Positions 37,483-46,655 are shown, counted from the stretch's first letter. The stretch: DNA of 64,000 nt from Glaciecola sp049650345 (GCA_049650345.1 JBARZY010000049.1:7410-71409), one strand, 5' to 3'. Translations and numbers: made by a program. The notes: generated from the sequence alone by a model not told the origin.

Positions 37483-38194
37483 CTCAGCCAGCGTTGTTGT
37501 AAACCGCGATATTCAGCCCGATATTCGCATTATTGGCAATGAAAAAACGCCCATTATTGTGCTAGATAACTTTGCACAAGACATAACAGATATTAAGCAT
37601 TATGCCTGTGACTCAGCCTTTAAAACGGTACAGCAAAAAGAGTCCTATTATCCGGGCTTAAGAGTACCGTTGCCCAAGCAATATGTGATTGATGTGGTAT
37701 CACCGCTTAATTCACTGATTAAAAGCTTGTATAGAATACCCAGTCACCTGAAGGTTCGCCCAAGCAATGCGGCTTATTCGTTAGTGTCTACGCCGGCCGA
37801 AGATTTAGCGTTGCGTCAGCGCATTCCGCACTTTGATGGCGTAAGCCCCTATTACTTTGCGGTGCTGCATTATTTAGCAGACGGGCCGCATGGCGATACC
37901 GCGTTTTTTCGCCACAAGCCAACGGGGTTTGAACGAGTAGTTGAAAGCCGCAGAGCAAGCTATTTAAATGCTGTACAGCATTACTTTGATACCCATGGCG
38001 AGCCTTCCCCACAATACTTCACAGAATCGACTGACCATTATGAAATATTCGACCAAATTGCATATAAGCCTAATAGGTTAGTGATTTACCCTGGCATTTT
38101 ACTGCACTCTATTTTGGTGTCTTCAAAGACCGATATTGACCCTAACCCCGCTACCGGTAGGTTAACGGCTAATATATTTATTGAATTTAAATAG
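37472..38194 (+). CDS. DUF6445-family protein
   Basis: 240 residues from an ATG at 37472 overlapping the halogenase stop; a longer frame upstream lies wholly within halogenase coding DNA and is rejected. The family is of unknown function but has a jelly-roll 2OG-Fe(II)-like pattern: RIPHFDGV (HxD), AVLHYLADGPHGDTAFFRHK in outline, and a basic tail. It regularly accompanies TonB receptors, SapC and halogenase-like genes. Last gene of the five-gene set. Confidence 0.8.
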   Translation: MLHNSASVVVNRDIQPDIRIIGNEKTPIIVLDNFAQDITDIKHYACDSAFKTVQQKESYYPGLRVPLPKQYVIDVVSPLNSLIKSLYRIPSHLKVRPSNAAYSLVSTPAEDLALRQRIPHFDGVSPYYFAVLHYLADGPHGDTAFFRHKPTGFERVVESRRASYLNAVQHYFDTHGEPSPQYFTESTDHYEIFDQIAYKPNRLVIYPGILLHSILVSSKTDIDPNPATGRLTANIFIEFK

Positions 38195-38650
38195 TGTGGC
38201 TTGCCATTATGAAAGCGGTTGCATCTAACCAAGTTTGGGCTGGCTATGTGGCCTATCTGAGAACGGGGCAAGGTTGGATGTACCTAGCTATTGTTATAAA
38301 CCGAAGGCTGTTATGTTTTATATGGCTAGTTGGCAGCACCACATTTTACCGTTGATGTCTTTGATGTTGATTACTGATACCAGCACTTAAAATTGCAGAT
38401 TGCTCATACCTGCCTATAATGTATAGTCTTTTGTAGCCGATACCCTTATACTTTCTTGCTGAAATCCTCTCTCTGCTTCAAGGTATTATTTTACTTTTTC
38501 AACACATAGAGCATTCTAGCGCTCTGCTAGACTCAATGTATGCTATGTAAAATTGAAGTAAAAAGCGTATCTTTTCAAATTAAATGGTTACTTCTTGATA
38601 ATACCTGTCTCAGAAGGGAATCGGAAAAAATGCTAAATTAGGCTTATTAG
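38195..38650. other. 456-base region without a recognisable gene
   Basis: No ORF of convincing codon use, no RNA gene and no clear repeat was seen. The first 100 bases contain short open stretches without a start or ribosome site. The region marks the change from the glucan/halogenase locus to the glycan-export genes. The promoter of the flippase gene presumably lies near its 3' end. Confidence 0.5.
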
Positions 38651-40069
38651 ATGAAAATAAAAAAAGCACTGTTTATTTCAACATCCACAGAGATAGTAAT
38701 AAGATTAATTAGTCTAACTTCAGTTGTGTTTTTCGCTCGCTTACTTACTCCTGATGAACTTGGGGTGTTTATTATTGCGTCGTCAGTAATGTTTGTAGCA
38801 TCTGAATTCAGAATGCTTGGAGCCCATACTTATCTAGTTAGAGAAGAGCATATCGACAGCTCTAAAGTTGGCTCTGCAATTGGTATTTCTATATTGATGT
38901 CATGGGGCTTGGCGCTATTCTTGTCGCTCTTATCGCCAGTTATTGCAAGTTTTTACGGAAATGATGACCTTGTTTTTCTCATTTTACTGCTATCAATTAG
39001 TTTTTATTCTTCACCTTTCACTAGTACAACAAGCTCCCTACTTTCACGGGAACTAAAGTTTGAGAAATTATTTTTTCTGCAAACATTCGGTCCTGTTGTG
39101 GGGCTTGTTGTGTCTATCACGCTTTTGTATCAAGGGTACAGTTATGAAGCTCTGGCCATTGGCCAGGCAATGCAGGGACTCGTTGACCTCCTTGTTTCAT
39201 GGTTTATTCGACCATCATCTATGTCCTGGAAACCCAATTTGGTCCACATACGCAGTATCTTTAGAGTGGGGGCTTATACGTCTCTCATTAATTTAGTAAA
39301 TAGGTTGGGTGATGTAATTCCCGACTTAATATTGGGTCGCTTGGGAACAACAGCATTTGTTGCTATCGTCTCAAGAGCAATAGGCCTGCAACTTTTTATG
39401 CGAGACATACTCCTTAAAGGAGTCTCTAAAATAGCGCTTCCTTACATTGCTATTCAATCAAGAGAACAAGGCAATTTAAAAGAGTACTTTCTCAAAACCA
39501 CAGACATGGCATTGGTATTCGTAGTACCTCCTATCATTGCAGGGTCGGTAGCATCTGAAACACTAATATTTTTGTTATTTGGCTCTCAATGGGAAGCGTC
39601 TGTTCCATTGGCTGAATGGTTAGGTATATGGATGTTTATAAAGTGCGTTCACTATTTTGCTGAGCCTGTTTTATTAGCTGTAAAAGCCGAATCTGAACTT
39701 TTTTGGTGCAGGCTTGCTGGTTTAGTTGGACTTGCGATCCTTCTAGCATTAACAGCGGAGTATGGAGTGACAGGGGTGGCGCTTTCATTTATTTTGTCTG
39801 CGTCGTTGGATTTTGTATTGTTTACTTTCTTACTCAAAAAACATATTCAACTAAGCTTTATAGATTTAGTGGTGAAGGTCAAAACATCAGTCCTTATTTC
39901 TTTATTATTGGTGAGCATAGCGTTTGTCATCCGAGAATATCTTGTGAGTGGCCTATCAAACTATCTACAGTTTGGTATTTACTTAGTTTTACTCACACCA
40001 ACTTGGCTTGCACTTGTGCATATATTCAATCACCCAATAAAGAAACATCTGAATCTATCGTTAAAATGA
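38651..40069 (+). CDS. Polysaccharide flippase (Wzx/MurJ-type, MOP superfamily)
   Basis: 472 residues, about 12-14 membrane segments. N-terminal ARLLTPDELGVFIIASSVMF and the FYGNDDLVFLILLLSI helix are typical of Wzx-like oligosaccharide-lipid flippases. It should translocate an undecaprenyl-linked repeat unit across the inner membrane. Followed by two glycosyltransferase genes, so it belongs to a small glycan-assembly set. The base composition is AT-richer than the preceding locus, consistent with separate origin. The polymer is unknown. Confidence 0.87.
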   Translation: MKIKKALFISTSTEIVIRLISLTSVVFFARLLTPDELGVFIIASSVMFVASEFRMLGAHTYLVREEHIDSSKVGSAIGISILMSWGLALFLSLLSPVIASFYGNDDLVFLILLLSISFYSSPFTSTTSSLLSRELKFEKLFFLQTFGPVVGLVVSITLLYQGYSYEALAIGQAMQGLVDLLVSWFIRPSSMSWKPNLVHIRSIFRVGAYTSLINLVNRLGDVIPDLILGRLGTTAFVAIVSRAIGLQLFMRDILLKGVSKIALPYIAIQSREQGNLKEYFLKTTDMALVFVVPPIIAGSVASETLIFLLFGSQWEASVPLAEWLGIWMFIKCVHYFAEPVLLAVKAESELFWCRLAGLVGLAILLALTAEYGVTGVALSFILSASLDFVLFTFLLKKHIQLSFIDLVVKVKTSVLISLLLVSIAFVIREYLVSGLSNYLQFGIYLVLLTPTWLALVHIFNHPIKKHLNLSLK

Positions 40070-40208
40070 ACCCGTTTATTGGTTCTTAAACTATATTGCT
40101 ACATTGGGTACTGAACGAATAGTAAGTTACAACACACTACCTTGTGTAATATATTAATGTTTGCTCACGGAACATCAGTATTTGCGTTAAATAATAGGGG
40201 ACTTTGAT

Positions 40209-41390
40209 TTGAGTTCAGAAAATTCATATTTTTTTATCACTGAAACAATGGGATTCGGCGGTACAGAAATACATACTATAGGGCTTATTACGCATTTATT
40301 GAATAAACACGCAAAGGTGCGCCTCATATGTTGTCAACATGGCATTTATCAAGAGAAAATTGATCACCCTTCATTAGCGATAGAATCTCATCAGCTCTCT
40401 GTTGATAAAATTGGCTTACATAACATTACGCAATGGAACAAACTTGTCAAAGGCCAGCGTAAAAGTGTACTCATTCTACCAAAAGGCCGTGCAGAACTAT
40501 TTGGCATTTCAAGTTTATTGTATTTATGGTGTAAGTTTAAAAAAATTGTATATATTGAACATTCCGAGGCAGATGAAATGCCAGCCAAAAGTTCAAAAAA
40601 ATATATGGGTGGCGCAATTAGCGGGCTTGGTTTTTGGTGGTTCAAAGAAAAACTTCGAAGAATGCTGATTGGCATTTTTGCTGATAAAATTATTGCGGTG
40701 AGTAAACCTGTCGCAAAGCGTTTAGTGCACGATTATGGTTGGAATAAACAAAAGATTACCGTTGTTGAAAATGGCGTTTCTCCTTCTAAATTTCAAAAGG
40801 ATCTTCAGTTAGGTTTAGCTTTTAGAAAAAAACTCAATGTAAGCAATGATACGTTTATATTTGGCATGCTTACTCGCCTTGACCCACTAAAAGGCGTAGA
40901 TAATGCAATTCGTGCATTTGCTCAATTTTTAGAGAGTCAACCCGAACTAACTAATGGTATTTGCAAACTAGTAATTGTAGGAGAAGGCCAAGAAGAACAT
41001 AACCTTAAGTCGTTAGTGAGCTCATTAGGCGTATCTGATTCTGTTATTTTTTCTGACTTTATTGAAGAGCCAAAAATTGCGTTATCTTGTTTTGATACAG
41101 TGCTTTTCCCTAGTCGAAAGGAAGGCCTGCCACTTTCACTTCTAGAGGCTATGGCGTGCGAGTGTTTGCCCGTGGTTAACAATGTTGGTGGCATGCCAGG
41201 TGTTGTTGACAACCCCTTGTTAATAGCTGAGCTGGGAAATACTGATACGTTAACCCATTGCATGCGCAATGCTATGCGTATGACGAGCGCAGAAAAACAA
41301 AATCTCACTGATTATTATAAAACCAAAGTGAATGAAGAATATGATGAGGCTAAAACGTATGAAAAGATTGCAAAGATTGTGCAAAACTAA
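40209..41390 (+). CDS. GT4-family glycosyltransferase
   Basis: 393 residues of GT-B fold. ETMGFGGTEIHTIGLI at the N terminus is the GGTE acceptor-side loop, and the C-terminal domain has FGMLTRLDPLKGVD, VIVGEGQEE and the EX7E-type FPSRKEGLPLSLLEAMAC in outline, all typical of glycosyltransferase family 4 retaining enzymes. The TTG start at 40209 is accepted because AGGGGA lies 7 bases before it. 139 bases separate it from the flippase. Cytoplasmic, peripheral to the membrane; donor and acceptor unknown. Confidence 0.88.
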   Translation: MSSENSYFFITETMGFGGTEIHTIGLITHLLNKHAKVRLICCQHGIYQEKIDHPSLAIESHQLSVDKIGLHNITQWNKLVKGQRKSVLILPKGRAELFGISSLLYLWCKFKKIVYIEHSEADEMPAKSSKKYMGGAISGLGFWWFKEKLRRMLIGIFADKIIAVSKPVAKRLVHDYGWNKQKITVVENGVSPSKFQKDLQLGLAFRKKLNVSNDTFIFGMLTRLDPLKGVDNAIRAFAQFLESQPELTNGICKLVIVGEGQEEHNLKSLVSSLGVSDSVIFSDFIEEPKIALSCFDTVLFPSRKEGLPLSLLEAMACECLPVVNNVGGMPGVVDNPLLIAELGNTDTLTHCMRNAMRMTSAEKQNLTDYYKTKVNEEYDEAKTYEKIAKIVQN

Positions 41391-41450
41391 CCAAATCAGT
41401 ATATCTGCTTGTTATAAACGTCGACACGCTTTTTAGCCTCGTTTATACAC

Positions 41451-42383
41451 TTATTTTTTGCTAAAAATCCCACTTATATGTTGGGCCGTCCATCCATAAC
41501 AATGCCAAGCGTCTGAAAACGATTTCCAATATTTCCTACTACCTTTCTTGCCCGCAAGCACTTGTAGCTGCATTTTTATCATGTTTTCAAACAAGGCCCT
41601 AACAACCCACTTAGGAAAATTATGCTGACCGTTGAACTCTAAATCTTCAAGCACTTTTGTACGTCCCATTCCCACTAATTGTTGCTTTAAGCTTGATGCA
41701 AGAAGTCTTTCTTCAGGAATAATATGTTCTAGCTCAACTCCTTCTACCCACTCACCATTTTTGTTTTCCATAACTAATTCGCGCATATAAACGTGCTCTT
41801 CACCCAAGAGTCTTTTATTGCCCGAAACACCCAGCAACGTGTTGAATTTCTTGTCATTCACAATCGCTTTATTAATTGCAAAATTGGCACCCATAGGAAA
41901 AATGGCATTATCGATAGATATTTTATAATCTTGAGGCAAGTCGATACCGCAGAACCCTGTACCTATCATCGGGATGCTCTCAATTTGTTCAATAGATGGC
42001 GTTTTAAGAAATCTAGGACTAACCGCACCACCTGCGAATGCTATTTCGGGTGCAAGCTTAGAAATAGCGTCACACCAATTTGCAACCCATGACGGTTTTA
42101 TACTTACATCGTCATCAGTAAACAAAATCCAATTATTTTTTGACTGTTCTAAGGCTGTATTTCTGGCAAAAGATAAGCCCTGTCTTTTCTCCAAAAAATA
42201 ATCTATCTGAAATGGAAGTTTAGCGTTGCTTACTACCTGCTTGGTATTGTCAGTAGAATTATTATCCACTATCAAAAGATTAACGTCACAATTTGCTGGA
42301 AGTACGCATTTTTCAAACTCGTTCAACAAACGTTTTAACTCTTCAGCTCTGTTCCAAGTACAAATTGCGATAGTGAGTTTCAT
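41451..42383 (-). CDS. GT2-family glycosyltransferase
   Basis: 310 residues of GT-A fold: MKLTIAICTWNRAEELKRLL, then LLIVDNNSTDNT, and ILFTDDDVSIKPSW containing the DDD metal/nucleotide motif, as in family 2 inverting transferases. The ATG at 42383 is preferred to the longer start at 42458 because the family begins there and AAGGA lies 10 bases upstream. Convergent with the GT4 gene, about 60 bases apart. Probably contributes to the same surface glycan. Confidence 0.88.
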   Translation of the reverse strand: MKLTIAICTWNRAEELKRLLNEFEKCVLPANCDVNLLIVDNNSTDNTKQVVSNAKLPFQIDYFLEKRQGLSFARNTALEQSKNNWILFTDDDVSIKPSWVANWCDAISKLAPEIAFAGGAVSPRFLKTPSIEQIESIPMIGTGFCGIDLPQDYKISIDNAIFPMGANFAINKAIVNDKKFNTLLGVSGNKRLLGEEHVYMRELVMENKNGEWVEGVELEHIIPEERLLASSLKQQLVGMGRTKVLEDLEFNGQHNFPKWVVRALFENMIKMQLQVLAGKKGSRKYWKSFSDAWHCYGWTAQHISGIFSKK

Positions 42384-42963
42384 GAAATTAGTGTCCTTGA
42401 ATTGAGAAAGTACAAAATTTTTATCCGCTTGATAGTGTCTGAATAAAAGGGTTTGCATTAACGAACATCTTTATCGCTCGTAGTGCTTACATAAGACCTA
42501 CAAACTATAGTCAAAAAGGTCAATTATTTAGTTGCGAGTATAAGAATAATTAATGTGATTTACTACCCTTTGTATCAGCTGTTTTAAGTCAAGTTGGTTT
42601 ATTTAAAGTTATGTTGGGTTTGTGCATATATGAATTGCGGATCTTCAGATTCATATATGCACGAGCGGTTCTTACTGAACATTGGTTGCTATTTTGATGG
42701 TGTGGTTAATTAATGGTTGGGGTGAGATTATTCAATATTCTGGATCTTCTTGTTGTTATATTTTAAAAAATTTATACTAATCAATGTTATAGGTTTACTA
42801 TTTATGGCGGATACTTATTTATGTCACCAATAAGTCACCATCTATAACTCTCTCCGATTTCATCAAAGTCCATTGTTAAATTATGAATCAAAAAATAAGA
42901 ATGTGCCAACCCTTTACAATCACGAAAATATAGTTATCCTGGGCTTAAACTTTTTTTGGTTTA
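42384..42963. other. 580-base intergenic region upstream of the DNA methyltransferase
   Basis: No gene is supported. It contains a perfect 14-bp inverted repeat (entered separately) and AT-rich DNA that likely holds the promoters of the divergent GT2 and methyltransferase genes. It also marks the left edge of the defence island, where composition becomes strongly AT-rich. Confidence 0.6.
42622..42662. repeat. Perfect 14-bp inverted repeat upstream of the methyltransferase
   Basis: GTGCATATATGAAT (42622-42635) and its exact reverse complement (42649-42662) flank 13 bases. It lies 300 bases before the methyltransferase start with no T tract after it, so it is not a simple terminator. It could be an operator, a replication or transposition end, or a structured 5' leader. 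Confidence 0.75.
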
Positions 42964-44511
42964 ATGGATTTGAAAAACACGATAAATGTAATCGACTTGT
43001 TTGCTGGCCCAGGTGGTCTTGGCGAAGGCTTTTTTTCATATAAAGATTCTAACGGAAATTACCCATTTAAAGGATTAGTTTCAGTTGAAAAAGATATTCA
43101 TGCCCACGCAACTTTAAAATTGAGGGCGTTTTTTCGATTACTCAAAAAAGCTGATATCGAAATACCAGATGAATATCACCAGTACGTGACTGGAACATCG
43201 TCTAGCCCAGCTTCGGATTTAACTGTTGATATTTGGGAGCAAGCAAAAAAAGAAACGCTTTTGTTAGAGCTAGGCAAAAATACTGACTCGGACAGAAAGC
43301 TCTTCACGGGCATAAAAAACCAATTAAAAAAGACGAAATCAAACGAGCTAACTCTTCTTATTGGCGGTCCTCCATGTCAAGCATATTCACTAGTAGGAAG
43401 GGCCAGAAATAAAGGCAATAAAGACTACAAACCTGAAGAAGACAACCGACACTTCTTGTACAAAGAATACCTTTCAATAATGGAAGTCTTTTCTCCAGAC
43501 ATATTTATAATGGAAAATGTCAAAGGCATGCTATCGTCGCAAATCGACGGAGGTCCTGTTTTTGAGCAAATCGTAAGAGACTTAGAGGGCTGTTCGACTG
43601 GATATACACTCTATAGTTTGAAGACAGGCAATAGATTTATCGGTGGCGTTTCGAATCCCAGAGATTTCGTTCTCAAATCTGAGGATTATGGTATTCCCCA
43701 AAATCGTCACAGAGTAATAATTTTAGGGATAAAAAATAGTTCAAACAATAACTTTGATGAGATCCCAGCGTTGAATAAGGTTGATAAAATAGCGGTAAAA
43801 GACGCTATTGAAGATTTGCCTTCAATTCGTAGCCCACTCTCCAACAGAGGTATAAGTTTCAATGAAGATTCAGCTGAGAATTGGTTGAGAAATTTGGATG
43901 ATGGTATCAATTCATTAATAAAGGCTGCCAGCTTTGAAATGAAAATGGTCAATGCTCTTAAATTAAACTTGGAACTATTGAAAACCTCAAGATTATTTAC
44001 TACTAGCACTGCAAAATATAAAAAAGTAAAAAATGCTTCAATGTATACCGAATTTGTAAAGGATTCTCCCAATAGGGTTATCACCCATCATGAAGCTAGA
44101 CCTCATATGGATACAGATTTATTAAGGTATTTCTTCTGCGCAACATATAGAGAAGTTTATGATAAGAATGCTAGGGCTAACGATTTTCCCGTATTCCTAG
44201 CGCCAAAACATAAAAACTGGAATAGTGGGAAGTTTGTAGATCGATTCAAAGTGCAAAGCCTAGGCTCGCAATCCAGTACAATTACCTCTCACATAAGTAA
44301 AGATGGTCACTACTTCATTCATGGCTCGGCATTTCAATGTCGCTCTTTAACAGTTAGAGAAGCAGCAAGAATTCAAACATTTCCTGATTCGTATCATTTT
44401 ATGGGTAAACGAACAAACCAGTTTCATCAAGTTGGTAATGCAGTTCCGCCATTGTTAGCAAAGCAGATTGCTAGGGTTGTAAATGAATTGTTTGTCTTAC
44501 AAGCTAATTAA
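42964..44511 (+). CDS. DNA (cytosine-5) methyltransferase
   Basis: 515 residues with all main C5-methyltransferase motifs in order: SAM loop DLFAGPGGLGEGF (11-23), catalytic PPCQ (Cys138), ENVKG (184-188), DYGIPQNRHRVIILG in the QxRxR region, a long variable target-recognition region (about 250-440), and the C-terminal QVGNAVPPLLAKQIA. It methylates C5 of cytosine in an unknown sequence and would protect the host from a matching restriction activity. The Z1/GHKL operon 2.5 kb to the right is the likely partner; integron cassettes sit in between. No nuclease gene is directly adjacent. Confidence 0.93.
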   Translation: MDLKNTINVIDLFAGPGGLGEGFFSYKDSNGNYPFKGLVSVEKDIHAHATLKLRAFFRLLKKADIEIPDEYHQYVTGTSSSPASDLTVDIWEQAKKETLLLELGKNTDSDRKLFTGIKNQLKKTKSNELTLLIGGPPCQAYSLVGRARNKGNKDYKPEEDNRHFLYKEYLSIMEVFSPDIFIMENVKGMLSSQIDGGPVFEQIVRDLEGCSTGYTLYSLKTGNRFIGGVSNPRDFVLKSEDYGIPQNRHRVIILGIKNSSNNNFDEIPALNKVDKIAVKDAIEDLPSIRSPLSNRGISFNEDSAENWLRNLDDGINSLIKAASFEMKMVNALKLNLELLKTSRLFTTSTAKYKKVKNASMYTEFVKDSPNRVITHHEARPHMDTDLLRYFFCATYREVYDKNARANDFPVFLAPKHKNWNSGKFVDRFKVQSLGSQSSTITSHISKDGHYFIHGSAFQCRSLTVREAARIQTFPDSYHFMGKRTNQFHQVGNAVPPLLAKQIARVVNELFVLQAN

Positions 44512-44828
44512 TATGAATCTGTGTGGTTAGCAAGGGAAGTTTGTCTGTCTAATTACCCCGCGACTTTACCGTAGCTAAGAGATCAGTTAATAATTATTCT
44601 TTCAGTTTGTATGACCTTTAGCGAATTGGAGCAATGTGTTTTATTATCTTGGAATGACGGTCCTCTAACTTCATTGTTTGAAGGAGCTAGAACTGTAAAT
44701 ACCCCATTTGTGGCACAGCAGATTGGAAAGTAGTAATTAGATATGGTGGCTCATATCTAATCTGACACTGTACGTTGAAGGTCTCGACTTGCCCAAACAG
44801 CCGGCATTAGACAAGGAGCGGACGTTCA
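44512..44828. other. Gene-poor end of the left cassette array
   Basis: About 320 bases between the methyltransferase and the attC-like site. A 40-codon frame from an ATG at 44611 to 44733 has no ribosome site or recognisable similarity and is not called. It may be the decayed remainder of another cassette. Confidence 0.45.
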
Positions 44829-44895
44829 AAACGCTCGCATTTGCGTCTGGTTCGGAGCGCAGCGAAAATCCAGTCCGACAATATACGCTTGTTAT
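44829..44895 (-). repeat. Degenerate attC-like recombination site
   Basis: Read on the minus strand, it begins ATAACAAGCG, the same form as the R'' box of the clear attC at 45937-46038, then has a GGACTGG / CCAGACG imperfect stem and ends near GAGCGTTTT, where a proper site would end in GTTA. It follows the DUF4062 gene by about 30 bases, the position expected for that cassette's attC. The poor second half suggests decay. Confidence 0.5.
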
Positions 44896-44922
44896 ATGTG
44901 TTACATGGCACATACTTTATAA

Positions 44923-45897
44923 CTATCTCTTTAATGCTCTAAGTTGCATCATTTTTGTTTCGCCATATGGGGTTAACGACCAATATGTTCCACTATCTTT
45001 TATACTTCTTTTCTTTTCGCTCTTGGCTACCAAACCCAGAGCTACAAATTGAACTTTCAATGTTTGAAAATCTACGCTATTAACATTGAGGGTTCTTGGC
45101 CGTCGATCTGTTTGCAGCTTTAAATACTCATTAAGCTCATTTCTCAGAGTTGATTCGCTTGACTCGTCAAGCATTAGCGGCGCAAGCAAATAAAAACAAT
45201 CATTCCAAGTAAGCTCTACTGAAGACTCGTGTTCACCACCGTGATAGTACGAATAATTGAGTACAAAAACATCACTTCCCTGTTGCAGCCCTTCAGAACC
45301 CTCAGGGGCTGTTGTTCTAGCTTTTTCTAGCAGTGTCTTTAATTCGTCAGCTTCCTTCCGAAGTCTAGCTATTTCTGCATTTGCTTCATCAGATGAAGCT
45401 AGATTAGCTCTAATCCAACCTGTTTGAGGTTTGCTTCTTATTAACTTGACCAAACTTCTAGACACCTGAGAGCCAAGCTCAGCTGGTGAAGCCCAAAAAC
45501 GACACATTTTCTTTTGTACCAAATCACGAAACGCATTTAGCTTTTCAATTGATTCAGGGACATCTTCAGATTTCCCATTCTCAATCTTTGAAACATCAGA
45601 GTGTAAAAATGAGATAATTGGTATGTTTTGCTCTAATGCATACTCGTATTCCATTTGCGTGTAGCTTTTCCCTTCTGGGCCAATTGACCCATATCGACCA
45701 GCTTGAATAAGAACGTAGTAATCACAATCATCAATTAGCCCTTTTATCAATGTCCACTGATCATCATCAGCCGCTGGAAATAACTCCATACCCACTGGAA
45801 TACAATCTAATTCTAATAGCGCCTGCATGACTTCCTGTCGCTCTTCAATTAAGTCACTAAATGTAGAACTTACAAATATTTGGTATTTTTTTTCCAT
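44923..45897 (-). CDS. DUF4062 protein carried as an integron cassette
   Basis: 324 residues. The N-terminal half (1-165) matches DUF4062: KYQIFVSSTFSDLIEERQEV, then DYYVLIQAGRYGSI and SYTQMEYEYALEQNIPIISF in outline, a TIR-like Rossmann fold. A coiled-coil linker (about 172-195) leads to a C-terminal region ending SLTPYGETKMMQLRA, which looks like a winged helix. TIR-like and DUF4062 proteins are frequent in defence and signalling, but the catalytic Glu of NAD-cleaving TIRs cannot be assigned with certainty. Lies between attC sites on the strand facing away from the integrase remnant, so it is a cassette gene. Confidence 0.8.
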   Translation of the reverse strand: MEKKYQIFVSSTFSDLIEERQEVMQALLELDCIPVGMELFPAADDDQWTLIKGLIDDCDYYVLIQAGRYGSIGPEGKSYTQMEYEYALEQNIPIISFLHSDVSKIENGKSEDVPESIEKLNAFRDLVQKKMCRFWASPAELGSQVSRSLVKLIRSKPQTGWIRANLASSDEANAEIARLRKEADELKTLLEKARTTAPEGSEGLQQGSDVFVLNYSYYHGGEHESSVELTWNDCFYLLAPLMLDESSESTLRNELNEYLKLQTDRRPRTLNVNSVDFQTLKVQFVALGLVAKSEKKRSIKDSGTYWSLTPYGETKMMQLRALKR

Positions 45898-45936
45898 CCT
45901 ATCTCTTTAATGAAGTCAATTATTCTTAATGACACA

Positions 45937-46038
45937 TAACGCCCCGTTTAAGGGGCAGAAACGCATGGGCTATAATGCGAAGCAGCCCATGTCTTTGTGT
46001 CTAAGTGCGCGCCAGCGCACGACTTAAAACGTTTGTTA
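45937..46038 (-). repeat. attC recombination site of the first cassette
   Basis: On the minus strand it runs from TAACAAACGTTTTAAG to CTTAAACGGGGCGTTA, 102 bases, with complementary ends and an internal ACATGGGCTGC/GCAGCCCATG-like stem, closely resembling Vibrio-type cassette repeats. The TAA stop of the preceding cassette gene (46036-46038) is the start of the R'' box, a common feature of cassettes. Confidence 0.85.
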
Positions 46039-46476
46039 TATTTTCAACTCGACCCAATCTTTGCCGTCGTGAATTTCAAACTTTGTAAGTTCTTGTTCAA
46101 CGAAAGGAGCTGAAATTTCACAATATTTTTCAGCAGGACAAACAAGAGTTTCAACCACCTCAAATTGATTGTTCCTAAGTTTCTCTATGGTAATGGTGTG
46201 GCTAGCATAAAATTTTTCTATAGATTTACTACCATTTATTTTAATCGCTTTGACTACACCATCCACTTTACCTTCATTTTTAACAACGAAAGTTTGTAAA
46301 TTCTTTTTTGTTCGAGAATGTTGCATTGTTCCATGATCAATTAGCACAATGCTAGCATCCGACTTTAACGAGTCAAAAAGCCAATTGGATAAACCAGCAC
46401 CGAATGATGATGAGATGAAAACAGTAAATAATATGAACCAGTTATTGTTTTTTGGTTCTTTGTTATCGCAAGACAA
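46036..46476 (-). CDS. Single-pass membrane protein, first integron cassette
   Basis: 146 residues with no recognised family. A short polar N terminus is followed by one membrane segment (WFILFTVFISSSFGAGLSNWLF, about 13-34 in outline), then a soluble C-terminal domain with IVLIDHGTM and a cysteine pair in VCPAEKYCEI, likely outside the cytoplasm. It lies between the attI-like junction (46497) and an attC whose R'' box contains its stop codon, so it is the first cassette of the left array. The ATG lies 20 bases from the recombination point and has AAGGAG before it. Confidence 0.75.
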   Translation of the reverse strand: MSCDNKEPKNNNWFILFTVFISSSFGAGLSNWLFDSLKSDASIVLIDHGTMQHSRTKKNLQTFVVKNEGKVDGVVKAIKINGSKSIEKFYASHTITIEKLRNNQFEVVETLVCPAEKYCEISAPFVEQELTKFEIHDGKDWVELKI

Positions 46477-46496
46477 TTAATCTCTCCTTGAAAATA

Positions 46497-46525
46497 TAAC
46501 AATTTAATAGTGACCGATTGGGTCA
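46497..46525 (-). other. attI-like integration site, left copy
   Basis: On the minus strand, TGACCCAATCGGTCA is followed directly by CTATTAAATTG and the G|TTA recombination point, after which the first cassette begins. The 16 bases CACTATTAAATTGTTA recur exactly, on the opposite strand, at 58839-58854, also at the start of a cassette. Position between an integrase gene remnant and an outward-facing cassette array is the standard attI location. Confidence 0.7.
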
Positions 46526-46640
46526 TTTTTCTACCAGCAATCGTCTCATTTGTATCCTATGTGTATTTTTATCAAATTACCTAACCCATTGCTAGACATA
46601 TTCTTTTTTGCACATATCTTAAGTGGTCTAAGGTGATATA

Positions 46641-46655
46641 TGACCAATTGGGTCA
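46641..46655. promoter_or_regulatory. Second TGACC-N5-GGTCA palindrome before the integrase remnant
   Basis: TGACCAATTGGGTCA here and TGACCGATTGGGTCA at 46511-46525 agree at 14 of 15 bases. One is in the attI, the other about 70 bases before the integrase ATG. They could be operator sites for a regulator of the integron or integrase-binding sites. The minus-strand GACCCAAT inside it is also found in the right platform copy. Confidence 0.55.

Noticed and set aside
44611..44733. 40-codon ORF between methyltransferase and attC-like site
   Set aside because: Too short, no ribosome site or known family; left as unassigned sequence.
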